DNA from: Bacteroides sp. CAG:1060_57_27
GTDB taxonomy: Bacteria; Bacteroidota; Bacteroidia; Bacteroidales; UBA932
Assembly: GCA_001915575.1 (NCBI GenBank)
Contig: MNQT01000015.1
Location: 1-62,666, forward strand
DNA length: 62,666 nt
Reading direction: 5' to 3'
How positions within the stretch are numbered: position 1 is the stretch's first letter; every line of letters begins with the position of its first letter. Of this stretch, positions 25,100 through 35,883 are shown one piece after another. The translations under genes and the position numbers were made by a program. The notes under the pieces were generated by a model. The model saw only the letters and a list, made by a program, of their open reading frames with translations, ran no database searches and was not told the origin of the DNA.

Positions 25100-25377
25100 G
25101 GCCTGCCCTCCTTTCTTTCCGGGAAGAACCGTCCTGCGATGAGTACTGCGAGTATGCTGCCCGCAATTCCTGCGGAGGCGAGCAGCAGCGCCTGGAGGCC
25201 GGTCTCTCCCAGCCGGGACATTATTCCGGGGTTGGTGCCGACGGACAGTCCCAGCACGAACAGCATCGCGTAGACTGTGTACTGCAGGGCGCCTCCGAAG
25301 CGCCTTACTATGTTTATCCTGCGCAGCAGCAGGCCCAGAACGGCCCCGGCTGCCAGTACAGACAGTATCTTGAACAT
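25096..25377 (-). CDS. LysO-family lysine exporter, N-terminal part
   Basis: A 93-residue protein of about three transmembrane segments (FKILSVLAAGAVLGLLL, VYAMLFVLGLSVG, LLASAGIAGSILAVL) equal to the N-terminal third of LysO. The ATG at 25377 is preferred to an upstream one at 25413 because the latter would add a polar leader and overlap the promoter box at 25411-25418. Together with the downstream gene it would form a two-chain exporter in the inner membrane. It diverges from the thiamine operon. Confidence 0.82.
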   Translation of the reverse strand: MFKILSVLAAGAVLGLLLRRINIVRRFGGALQYTVYAMLFVLGLSVGTNPGIMSRLGETGLQALLLASAGIAGSILAVLIAGRFFPERKEGRP

Positions 25378-25410
25378 ATTATCCGTATCGATGTTTATGG
25401 TAAGGGCCTG

Positions 25411-25418
25411 CAAAGTTA
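25411..25418 (-). promoter_or_regulatory. lysO -7 promoter box
   Basis: The minus strand reads TAACTTTG, an exact TAnnTTTG match, 34 bp from the lysO N-part start codon. Confidence 0.6.
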
Positions 25419-25430
25419 GAATAAAATGCG

Positions 25431-25438
25431 TATATTCG
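25431..25438 (+). promoter_or_regulatory. thiamine operon -7 promoter box (variant)
   Basis: TATATTCG, one change from TAnnTTTG, ends 6 nt before the P1 stem of the TPP riboswitch. That is the expected distance for transcription to start just before the aptamer. Confidence 0.45.
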
Positions 25439-25444
25439 CACCGT

Positions 25445-25540
25445 ACTAAAAAGGTGGTGCCGGGCGGCGCAGTCTTGCCTTCGGCTGAGAGGATACACTT
25501 CGCACCAGTACGGATAATGCCGACGCTGGGAATTTTTAGT
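25445..25540 (+). promoter_or_regulatory. TPP (thiamine pyrophosphate) riboswitch
   Basis: The P1 stem is a perfect 8-bp pair, ACTAAAAA (25445-25452) with TTTTTAGT (25533-25540). Inside are the conserved THI-box parts: GGTGGTGCC on the 5' side, CTGAGA at 25485-25490 in the pyrimidine-sensor helix, and GGATAATGCCGACGCTGGGAA near 25512-25532 in the pyrophosphate-sensor arm. It lies 60 nt upstream of thiDE and should repress the whole thiamine operon when TPP is abundant. No rho-independent terminator is evident after it, so control of translation or a distal stop is more likely. Confidence 0.92.
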
Positions 25541-25600
25541 GGCTTTCTTTCCTTATGGTCAGTGCATGTCCGCGCGGCCGCCTTCCGAAGTACGGGCTTA

Positions 25601-29711
<4,111 letters not shown>

Positions 29712-29732
29712 CCTGCACGCAAGCCGGAGCCT

Positions 29733-30335
29733 ATGCTGTGGATAGCCGTCACGCCGCCGGCCTTCCATGACGGAGAGGCCGCCTTCATATCCCGCCTGCT
29801 TGCCGGCGGGGTGGATGTGGTGCACCTGCGCAAGCCGGGCTCGGCGGAGGCGGAATGTGCGGGGCTTCTCGAGGCCTTGTCGGAGGACGAGCGTGCGAGG
29901 GTCGTGGTCCATGACCATTTCGGCCTGGCCGCACGCTACGGCCTCATGGGCATACATCTGAATTCCCGCAATCCGTCCGTGCCCGAAGGTTTCCGCGGGC
30001 AGCTCAGCCGTTCTTGCCATTCCCTGGAGGAAGTGCGGTGCTTCAAGCCGGAATGCGGCTATGTGTTCCTCAGCCCCGTATTCGACAGCATCTCCAAACA
30101 GGGCTACGCCTCGGCGTTCAGCTCAGGAGAGCTGCATCGCGCGGCCGCATCCGGAATAATAGATTCCAGAGTCGTCGCCCTCGGCGGCGTCACCCCGGAG
30201 AGACTGCCGTATCTGCGGAGCCTCGGTTTCGGCGGGGCCGCGATGCTGGGCTGCGTCAGTTCCATTGCCTCCCTGCCCGAAGAGCGCCAGGCGGCTGCGA
30301 TCGAGGCGATACGCCGTGCGGTCAAGCCGGAATAG
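29733..30335 (+). CDS. TenI-like thiazole tautomerase / thiamine phosphate synthase homologue
   Basis: A 200-residue TIM barrel of the ThiE/TenI superfamily. SRSCHSLEEV (His96) and YVFLSPVFDSISKQGYAS align well with B. subtilis TenI, whose histidine in a 'SVHSLEE' motif acts in aromatising the thiazole carboxylate tautomer. The ThiE pyrimidine and diphosphate residues seen in the ThiDE fusion are less well kept (HLRKPG in place of QLRMKD). It therefore probably is not the main thiamine phosphate synthase. Fourth gene of the riboswitch-controlled operon, 21 nt after thi4. Its stop codon directly precedes hairpin element A. Confidence 0.78.
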   Translation: MLWIAVTPPAFHDGEAAFISRLLAGGVDVVHLRKPGSAEAECAGLLEALSEDERARVVVHDHFGLAARYGLMGIHLNSRNPSVPEGFRGQLSRSCHSLEEVRCFKPECGYVFLSPVFDSISKQGYASAFSSGELHRAAASGIIDSRVVALGGVTPERLPYLRSLGFGGAAMLGCVSSIASLPEERQAAAIEAIRRAVKPE

Positions 30336-30515
30336 TCTATTATTGTCCGCAATCTTGTCCCCGCATCTGCGTTTTGCAGTCTTGTGTTGCGTCCGAGGTA
30401 TATGCCTCCGGGAGACTGTTCTCCGGGGTTTATGTCTCCCGGAGGCATATACCTCGGACAAACCGGATTGCTGCCGTTCCGATGCAGGCAGTGCAAGATT
30501 GCGGATAATAATAGA
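30336..30515. repeat. nested hairpin element, copy A
   Basis: Outer 22-bp inverted repeat at 30336-30357 and 30494-30515 (one G-U type difference; core TTGTCCGCAATCTTG). Inside it, a perfect 26-bp inverted repeat at 30391-30416 and 30434-30459 (core CCGAGGTATATGCCTCC) encloses the 17-nt loop 30417-30433 with CTCCGGGG. A short GCAG/CTGC match lies between the two stems. The element starts on the base after the tenI stop and ends 45 bp before glnA. A second copy in opposite orientation is at about 34713-34938. There is no T tract, so it is not a simple terminator. No transposase, CRISPR or known riboswitch pattern is seen. Confidence 0.9.
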
Positions 30516-30524
30516 ATAAATGCC

Positions 30525-30533
30525 TATCTTTAC
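30525..30533 (+). promoter_or_regulatory. candidate glnA -7 promoter box
   Basis: TATCTTTAC, one change from TAnnTTTG, lies 28 bp upstream of the glnA start and 9 bp after hairpin element A. The same 9-mer follows element B (34928-34936) and precedes the double GNAT gene (40103-40111), which suggests it is a local promoter variant. Confidence 0.4.
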
Positions 30534-30560
30534 TGGCACTAACACACAACGATACCACTC

Positions 30561-32015
30561 ATGAACATCCAGCAGACCTTAGATTTCATCAGTTCGAACG
30601 GAATCGAACTGGTGAATTTCATGTATCCTGCCGCAGACGGCAGGCTCAAGACCCTGAACTTCACCGTGAACGACAGCGACTACCTGCTTTCCGTACTCCG
30701 CTATGGGGAGAGGGTGGACGGCTCGAGCCTGTTCCCGTTCATCGGAGCGGGAAACAGCGACCTCTATGTGGTTCCGAGGCTCGGGACCATGTTCCTCGAC
30801 CCTTTCGCCTCCCGTCCCACCGCATGTTTCCTGTGCGCGTTCCTCGACAAGGACGGACACAGGCTGGAATGCTCTCCGGAATATACGCTGCTCAAGGCTC
30901 GCGACACCTTCCGGCGGAAGACGGGAATGGATTTCGAGGCTATGGGAGAACTGGAGTTCTATGTGTCGGCTCCGCTTGACGAGGATCTCGAGATGTACCC
31001 CGCCTCCGACCAGAAAGGCTACCACGAGTCTGCTCCGTTCGCGAAGTTCAATGACTTCAGGACGGAATGCATGTACAGGATAATGAAGGCCGGAGGGAAG
31101 ATCAAGTACGGCCATTCGGAGGTGGGCAACTTTACCCTCGACGGCAGGCTCTACGAGCAGAACGAGATAGAGTTCCTTCCCGTAGATGTCGTGGATGCCG
31201 CCGACCAGCTGATGCTGGCGAAATGGATAATACGCAACACTGCGGCAGAGTACGGACTCGACGTGAGCTTCGCTCCCAAGATTACGGCCGGAAAGGCCGG
31301 CTCGGGGCTGCATGTCCACATGAGGATAACGAAAGTCGGAGAGAACATGCTTGTAGACGGCAGCGGCTCCCTTTCACAGACCGCCCGCCGCGCGATTGCC
31401 GGCATGATGATGCTCGCTCCGTCGATAACCGCGTTCGGCAATGCCAATCCGGTGTCGTATCTGAGGCTCGTGCCGCACCAGGAGGCTCCTACGAGCATCT
31501 GCTGGGGCGACAGGAACCGCTCTGTGCTTGTCAGGGTGCCTCTCGGCTGGTCGGTGCAGACCGACATGTGCGCCGAGGTGAACGGCCCCGAGGCTTCCGT
31601 CCCTTCAGGCGGTGGCACCGTCTCCAAGCAGACGGTCGAGATACGCTCGGCAGACTGCTCTGCGGATATCTACCAGTTGCTCTCGGTGCTCTGCGTCGCG
31701 TGCATGCACGGACTGGAGATGCCGGACGCCGACGATGTGGCCGAGAGGACCTATGTCGATGTGGACATACACAAGAAGTCGGGAGAGGCGCGTGCCGCGA
31801 CTCTGGACCACCTGCCCGACTCATGCCACGAGTCGGCCGCACAGCTCGAAAGGCAGCGTGGGGTCTATGAGAAGGACGGGATCTTCTCGCCAGTGATGAT
31901 AGACGGGATAATAGACAGGCTCCGCGGCTTCGGTGATGCCGACCTGCGTGCGCGCCTGAAAGAAAACCCTAAGCTCGAGGCTGAGCTCGTAGCCCGCTAT
32001 TACTACTGCGGATAG
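30561..32015 (+). CDS. glnA: glutamine synthetase, type I family
   Basis: ATP-dependent ligation of ammonia to glutamate. 484 residues. N-terminal beta-grasp domain, then catalytic domain with the metal-ligand glutamates in MGELEFYV and QNEIEF, the GSGLHVHM motif (glutamate/ammonia site) and ATP-binding KxxGxR-type region. The consensus NSYKRL is replaced by NPVSYLRLVPHQEAPTSICWGDRNRS, a form common in Bacteroidetes paralogues; activity as a true glutamine synthetase is likely but specificity is less certain. No adenylylation tyrosine loop of the GlnA-beta type is apparent. Hairpin element A and a TATCTTTAC box precede it. Confidence 0.85.
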   Translation: MNIQQTLDFISSNGIELVNFMYPAADGRLKTLNFTVNDSDYLLSVLRYGERVDGSSLFPFIGAGNSDLYVVPRLGTMFLDPFASRPTACFLCAFLDKDGHRLECSPEYTLLKARDTFRRKTGMDFEAMGELEFYVSAPLDEDLEMYPASDQKGYHESAPFAKFNDFRTECMYRIMKAGGKIKYGHSEVGNFTLDGRLYEQNEIEFLPVDVVDAADQLMLAKWIIRNTAAEYGLDVSFAPKITAGKAGSGLHVHMRITKVGENMLVDGSGSLSQTARRAIAGMMMLAPSITAFGNANPVSYLRLVPHQEAPTSICWGDRNRSVLVRVPLGWSVQTDMCAEVNGPEASVPSGGGTVSKQTVEIRSADCSADIYQLLSVLCVACMHGLEMPDADDVAERTYVDVDIHKKSGEARAATLDHLPDSCHESAAQLERQRGVYEKDGIFSPVMIDGIIDRLRGFGDADLRARLKENPKLEAELVARYYYCG

Positions 32016-32033
32016 CCGTTTAGAAAATATATC

Positions 32034-32687
32034 ATGAAGAAAGCACTACTACTGGCCTTGGCTGCAGCATGTCTTTCCGTGTGCCCTGCCTGCGCTTCAG
32101 GGCGCGCGGGTGCGGAAGATTCCGCGAAGAAGATGCAGTACAGGGGCTTTATAGGCGGGATGATGCTGCATACGGGCTATGTCGGCAGTTCCGACCTTAC
32201 CATAACATCTCCGGGAGGGGAGTCCCGTACCGTCGGAGTACGCGGCGCTCCCTTCGGAATCGGAGGGGCCATCAGGTTCATGTTCGGCAAGCACCTCAGG
32301 ATAGGTTCCGAAGGATATGTGTCCACCCTGCATTACGGCGAGTATTCCAGCCATGCCAAGACCGGCTGGGGCGGACTGCTTGCGGACTGCGTATGGGATC
32401 TCGGGAAATGCCGGCTGTTCGTCGGGGGCACGGCAGGCGGAGGCAGCCAGACTAACACGACCCTGCTGTCTCCCGTAGGGGACGACTACGCGGCCGAGGA
32501 GTTTGTCTCGTACCGCAAGTACGGATTCGCTGCGCTCGCCCCGTTCGCCGGGCTCGAAATCCCCTTTGGCGGGAAGGTCAATGTCGTCGTTAAGATAGAC
32601 TACCTGATCAACCTTTCCAATCCTCAGGACGACTTCGTGACCGGTCCCCGGCTTTACCTGGGTTTCATGTTCGGACATTCCGACTGA
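32034..32687 (+). CDS. outer membrane beta-barrel-like protein
   Basis: A 217-residue exported protein of unknown function. Residues 1-22 are a signal peptide (KKALLLALAAACLSVCPACAS; the Cys at 20 could be a weak lipobox). The mature part alternates polar and hydrophobic residues with glycine-rich turns (FIGGMMLHTGYVG, FGIGGAIRFMFG, GTAGGGSQ) and ends in a strand with terminal aromatic residues (LYLGFMFGHSD), as in small outer membrane barrels. It lies 18 nt after glnA and may share its transcript. Confidence 0.7.
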   Translation: MKKALLLALAAACLSVCPACASGRAGAEDSAKKMQYRGFIGGMMLHTGYVGSSDLTITSPGGESRTVGVRGAPFGIGGAIRFMFGKHLRIGSEGYVSTLHYGEYSSHAKTGWGGLLADCVWDLGKCRLFVGGTAGGGSQTNTTLLSPVGDDYAAEEFVSYRKYGFAALAPFAGLEIPFGGKVNVVVKIDYLINLSNPQDDFVTGPRLYLGFMFGHSD

Positions 32688-32702
32688 GGGAAGCATAATT
32701 TT

Positions 32703-32733
32703 TTTGCATTTCCGGAATTTTGTTGTACTTTTG
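32703..32733 (+). promoter_or_regulatory. strong Bacteroidetes promoter of the ABC/GntR operon
   Basis: A -33 TTTG at 32703-32706 and a -7 TACTTTTG at 32726-32733 are separated by 19 bp, the ideal spacing. Transcription should start at about 32737-32740, inside the palindrome that follows. Confidence 0.8.
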
Positions 32734-32760
32734 CACTGTTCCACCACGGTGGTACAGTGC
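32733..32760 (+). promoter_or_regulatory. 28-bp palindromic operator at the ABC operon start site
   Basis: GCACTGTTCCACC (32733-32745) and GGTGGTACAGTGC (32748-32760) are inverted repeats with one mismatch and a 2-bp centre. The first base overlaps the last base of the -7 box, so a bound protein would block initiation. The GntR/YtrA-type repressor encoded by the third gene of the same operon (34341-34712) is the natural candidate. Confidence 0.75.
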
Positions 32761-32792
32761 AAGACGACTTTTATAGACAGAATCGATAAGGT

Positions 32793-33602
32793 ATGACGGA
32801 ATTCAACGATGTATGGTACTGGTATGACTACGGCCATACCGTGATCAGGAATGCGTCCGTGCAGTTTGGGGAAGGCAGGATATACGGCCTTCTCGGACTC
32901 AACGGAGCAGGAAAGAGCACGCTGCTCAAGCTTGCCTCGGGCCTGCTCTTCCCGAAAAGGGGGAAGGTGCTCCATAATGGTGTAGATGTCGCGGACAGGA
33001 GGGTGGAGACGCTTCAGGACATTGTCTTCATGCCCTCGGAGTTTGACCTGCGCAAGGAAAGCCTCGAGAAGTTCGTGAAGCTCAATTCAGTATTCTACCC
33101 GCGCTTCAGCCGCGAAGTGCTGGACGACTGTCTGGGAGAGTTCGGCATCGACCCCCGAACGCGGAATCTCGAGGAGCTCTCGCTCGGGAACAGGCACAAG
33201 TTCATGTTCGGCTTCCTGCTTTCGCTGGGAACGGGGCTCATCCTGCTCGACGAGCCGCTGAACGGAATGGACCTGCCTTCGCGCGGCATGTTCAGGAAGC
33301 TGCTGATGAGGCATCTGAGGGACGACCAGTCTGTCGTCGTCTCCACCCATGTGATGTCGGATGTCGAGAGGATAGTATCGGACGTGATAGTCCTCAGGGA
33401 CGACGGCGCCCTTTTCTGCAGTCCGCTCGACTCCATTTCGCGCAGGTACAGCTTCGGCATTTCGTCTTCGGCGGACGGTGCCCTCTACTGCGAGAGCTGC
33501 GCCGAGGGATACCGGGTGCTCGGCAGGAACGCGACCGGAGCCGAGAGCGACATTCCGCTGGAGATATTGTTCAACGCCGTAATCAAAGGAGCAATAGAAT
33601 GA
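32793..33602 (+). CDS. ABC transporter ATP-binding protein
   Basis: A 269-residue cytosolic ATPase. Walker A is GLNGAGKST at about 35-43, signature LSLGNRHK (degenerate, LSxG kept) near 131, Walker B LILLDEPLNGMD, and an H-loop in VVSTHVMSD. The last 50 residues are an extension with a CESC pair. It heads a three-gene unit with a permease (4-bp overlap) and a GntR regulator, the layout of YtrA-controlled exporters. Cargo is unknown. A promoter with perfect 19-bp spacing and a palindrome lie 60 bp upstream. Confidence 0.92.
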   Translation: MTEFNDVWYWYDYGHTVIRNASVQFGEGRIYGLLGLNGAGKSTLLKLASGLLFPKRGKVLHNGVDVADRRVETLQDIVFMPSEFDLRKESLEKFVKLNSVFYPRFSREVLDDCLGEFGIDPRTRNLEELSLGNRHKFMFGFLLSLGTGLILLDEPLNGMDLPSRGMFRKLLMRHLRDDQSVVVSTHVMSDVERIVSDVIVLRDDGALFCSPLDSISRRYSFGISSSADGALYCESCAEGYRVLGRNATGAESDIPLEILFNAVIKGAIE

Positions 33603-34348
33603 TGAATAGTTTCAGCCTTAGGAGAATGATGCTTTTCTGCCGTCTGCAGATAGGCGAGATGTATGGAAAGAACCTGCGCAGGACCTTCCTGGGTATGCTG
33701 GCTTCCATATTTGTCGTGCTGGTGTTCGCGCTGATTTTCGAGAGCGAGGACCTGGAGGAAAGCCTGGGATTCGCCGAGCGTATGCTCTTCGTGCTGTCTT
33801 TCGTGGCGTCGGTAGCGTTCTATGCGGACCTCGTGGCATACAGGATGATGATTCCGGTTTCGACCGCCGAGAAATATGTGGCGATCTATGTGGAGGCGCT
33901 TCTTACAATGGCCGTATACCTCGTGCTGTCGGTTCCGGTAGGTTCGGTGTTCTTTACGTTTGTGGCGCTGGTGAGGGAGTCTTCGGTGCAACCGCCCGTC
34001 ATATTGTTCATAAGGGAGGGTTTCGAGCTCTCCGGCGTACTGGGCGGACTGTTCATGCTTCCGATGATGATATGGATACACCTTTTTATCGGCAGGAGGC
34101 GTTCCGTGCGGGAGAAGAATCCGTCCCGCGCGAAGAGGAAGTTCTACTCGGCGACTGTCTGGTCCGTGCTCGCAGGCATGACGCTTCTGCTCATGCTTCC
34201 TGTCATACTGCGCGAGGCCGGCCTTATTGACAAGGAGTCTGCAAGTATGCTCTTTGCCGCGGTCGCGGTATTCCTTGCGGTGGTATATGTCGCCTGGTCG
34301 TACAGGCTTTTCAGAAAGGTTGAACTGGACTCTGACGGAAATGACTGA
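33599..34348 (+). CDS. ABC transporter permease-like membrane protein
   Basis: A 249-residue inner membrane protein with about six hydrophobic segments (MLASIFVVLVFALIF, FVLSFVASVAFYADLVAY, TMAVYLVLSVPVGSVFF, GGLFMLPMMIWIHL, LAGMTLLLMLPVIL, LFAAVAVFLAVVYVAW). No domain is recognised by sequence. Its position between the ABC ATPase and the regulator, overlapping both by ATG/TGA junctions, identifies it as the membrane half of the transporter. Confidence 0.8.
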   Translation: MMNSFSLRRMMLFCRLQIGEMYGKNLRRTFLGMLASIFVVLVFALIFESEDLEESLGFAERMLFVLSFVASVAFYADLVAYRMMIPVSTAEKYVAIYVEALLTMAVYLVLSVPVGSVFFTFVALVRESSVQPPVILFIREGFELSGVLGGLFMLPMMIWIHLFIGRRRSVREKNPSRAKRKFYSATVWSVLAGMTLLLMLPVILREAGLIDKESASMLFAAVAVFLAVVYVAWSYRLFRKVELDSDGND

Positions 34349-34712
34349 TTTCAGACAGGACAAGGCGATATACATGCAGATGTACGAGAGGATCTGCGAC
34401 GGCATCCTCTCCGGCCGCTACAGTGCCGGAGACAGGATACCGAGCGTCAGGGAACTCTCGGAGCAACTGGAGGTCAACACCAACACCGTGGTGCGGGCCT
34501 ACGACCAGCTGCTGCGGCGCGAGATAGTCTATACCCGCCGCGGCATGGGCTATTTCGTCTCGGACGGCGCCCGCGGGATTATCCTCGCCGACAGGCGTCG
34601 GGAGTTCATGGAGGAGAGGCTGCCTGAACTCTTCCGCCAGATGCGGCTGCTCGGCATCTCCATCGATACCGTGGACGCCCGGTGGCAGGAGTCCGCAGGG
34701 GACAGCCTGTAA
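34341..34712 (+). CDS. GntR family transcriptional regulator (YtrA subfamily)
   Basis: A 123-residue DNA-binding protein. Residues about 8-76 form the winged helix-turn-helix with IYMQMYERICDGILSGRY and PSVRELSEQLEVNTNTVVRAYDQL, closely like YtrA-type GntR members; the C-terminal tail of about 45 residues is a short dimerisation helix pair and there is no large effector domain. ATG 34341 overlaps the permease stop by 8 bp. It probably represses its own operon by binding the palindrome at 32733-32760. Hairpin element B begins at its stop codon. Confidence 0.9.
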   Translation: MTDFRQDKAIYMQMYERICDGILSGRYSAGDRIPSVRELSEQLEVNTNTVVRAYDQLLRREIVYTRRGMGYFVSDGARGIILADRRREFMEERLPELFRQMRLLGISIDTVDARWQESAGDSL

Positions 34713-34938
34713 GATACCTGTCCGCAATATTACCTACCGGCCCCGCCCGTTCATATGCCTGCTCGCTCCATAAAGGCAGCAATGCTGATAGTCTGCGATA
34801 TAGGCCTGCGGGATACATAAACCCCGGAGAAAAGTATCCCGCAGGCCTATACCGCAGACCAAGCCGAGCTACTGCCAAATACAGAGGAAGCAGGACGGAC
34901 GGGACTGGTAATATTGCGGACAAGCATTATCTTTACAG
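34713..34938. repeat. nested hairpin element, copy B
   Basis: Inner arms of 26 nt at 34791-34816 and 34834-34859 (core GCGATATAGGCCTGCGGG, one mismatch) enclose a 17-nt loop at 34817-34833 (ATAAACCCCGGAGAAAA). The loop is the reverse complement of the copy A loop except for one base, so B is inverted relative to A. Outer arms TGTCCGCAATATTACC (34720-34735) and its complement (34906-34921) match, and pairing extends imperfectly outward to CTGTAAGATA and TATCTTTACAG. GGCAG (34775-34779) pairs with CTGCC (34872-34876) between the stems. It fills the gap between the gntR stop and the hydrolase ATG at 34940. Confidence 0.88.
34928..34936 (+). promoter_or_regulatory. candidate -7 box of the alpha/beta hydrolase gene
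   Basis: TATCTTTAC ends 3 nt before the ATG at 34940. If it is the promoter, as the same 9-mer near glnA suggests, the mRNA would be leaderless. It overlaps the distal end of the outer stem of hairpin element B. Confidence 0.35.
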
Positions 34939-34939
34939 T

Positions 34940-35854
34940 ATGAAACGCTTTGCACTTGCCTTGACCGGGATTTTTCTCGCATTCAGCTCACATGCGATAA
35001 TCCCCGACAGGAAATACCTCCGCCTCCCTCAGCAGGAAGGCCTGATATACAGGGAACTCGATGTAGTGACGGACGACGGCTACGGGATAGAGACCTGGTT
35101 CTATCCCGCGCAGGACATGCCCGTGGACGGAGCCGGGCAGGACGACATGCTTCCATACAGGACTCTCGACGCTCAGAAGCGTCCTACCCTGGTTATCTGC
35201 AACGGCGACGCCGGGAACATGTCGTACCAGCAGGTCTGGATGGCAGAGTTCTATGCCTCATGCGGAGTCAACGTGGTGACGTTCGACTGGAGGGGCTTCG
35301 GCGCGAGCTCGGAATTCGAAATGGATCCGGACTACCTGTGCTATACGGAGATGCTCTCGGACTATGCGGCGGTCGTGGACGAGGTGAGAAGGCAGCCGGA
35401 AGTCGATTCCGGGGAAATCTATCTTATGGGCTGGTCGACCGGAGCGTATCTGAGTATGATTACGGCGTATGCCGATGCCGGCGTCAAGGGCTGCATCCTC
35501 TGCGGAACGCCCTCTTCTTTCGAGGATGCGATACCGCAGCTTGTCAAGGTGCATCCGCAGGGGAAGACTGAGGCGGAGCTTGTCGTGCCTGACGATTTCC
35601 CGAGAGACATGATGCCCGCATATATAGCGGGAGAGTTCGGAAAACCCGTGCTGCTCGTCGTGGGCTCGGAAGACGACAGGACCCCGCTGTGGATGTCGGA
35701 AAAGATATTCGACGCCCTGCCGGACGGGATTGACAAGAGGCTCTCCGTATTCGAGGGGGCCGGGCACGGAGGCACTTCAGCCCCTTATGTCGCCGATATG
35801 GAAAGGTGGTTTGTGGAGACAGTCTCTTTCCTGTCTGATAACTCAGGTGAATAA
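34940..35854 (+). CDS. exported alpha/beta hydrolase
   Basis: A 304-residue serine hydrolase with an N-terminal signal peptide (KRFALALTGIFLAFSSHA). The fold markers are FDWRGFGAS, nucleophile Ser in LMGWSTGAYLS (about 172), Asp in VVGSEDDRTPLW and His in EGAGHGG near 273, a complete catalytic triad. Substrate unknown. It directly follows hairpin element B, and its ATG is only 4 nt from a TATCTTTAC promoter-like box, which raises the possibility of a leaderless transcript. Confidence 0.85.
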   Translation: MKRFALALTGIFLAFSSHAIIPDRKYLRLPQQEGLIYRELDVVTDDGYGIETWFYPAQDMPVDGAGQDDMLPYRTLDAQKRPTLVICNGDAGNMSYQQVWMAEFYASCGVNVVTFDWRGFGASSEFEMDPDYLCYTEMLSDYAAVVDEVRRQPEVDSGEIYLMGWSTGAYLSMITAYADAGVKGCILCGTPSSFEDAIPQLVKVHPQGKTEAELVVPDDFPRDMMPAYIAGEFGKPVLLVVGSEDDRTPLWMSEKIFDALPDGIDKRLSVFEGAGHGGTSAPYVADMERWFVETVSFLSDNSGE

Positions 35855-35855
35855 C

Positions 35856-35863
35856 TATATTTG
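35856..35863 (+). promoter_or_regulatory. -7 promoter box of the flavodoxin-fold oxidoreductase gene
   Basis: TATATTTG, an exact TAnnTTTG match, 20 bp upstream of the ATG at 35884 and immediately after the upstream stop codon. Confidence 0.6.
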
Positions 35864-35883
35864 TCCAAGTCAAAAAACGAAAG

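Noticed and set aside
24473..25377. lysO as a gene broken by a frameshift
   Set aside because: The two chains divide at a natural domain boundary, overlap as ATGA, and both have sensible starts, so a true split is more likely.
29733..30335. TenI-like protein called as the main ThiE
   Set aside because: The ThiE motifs are better kept in the ThiDE fusion, and the His96 region matches TenI.
30391..30459. Hairpin A interpreted as a rho-independent terminator
   Set aside because: There is no T tract on either strand after the stem, and the stem is far longer than needed and nested in a second inverted repeat.
30336..30515. Hairpin A (and B) interpreted as an invertible promoter
   Set aside because: The inner arms enclose only 17 nt, too short for recombinase inversion, and no invertase gene is nearby. 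The outer arms are imperfect and copy B spans coding sequence at its edge.
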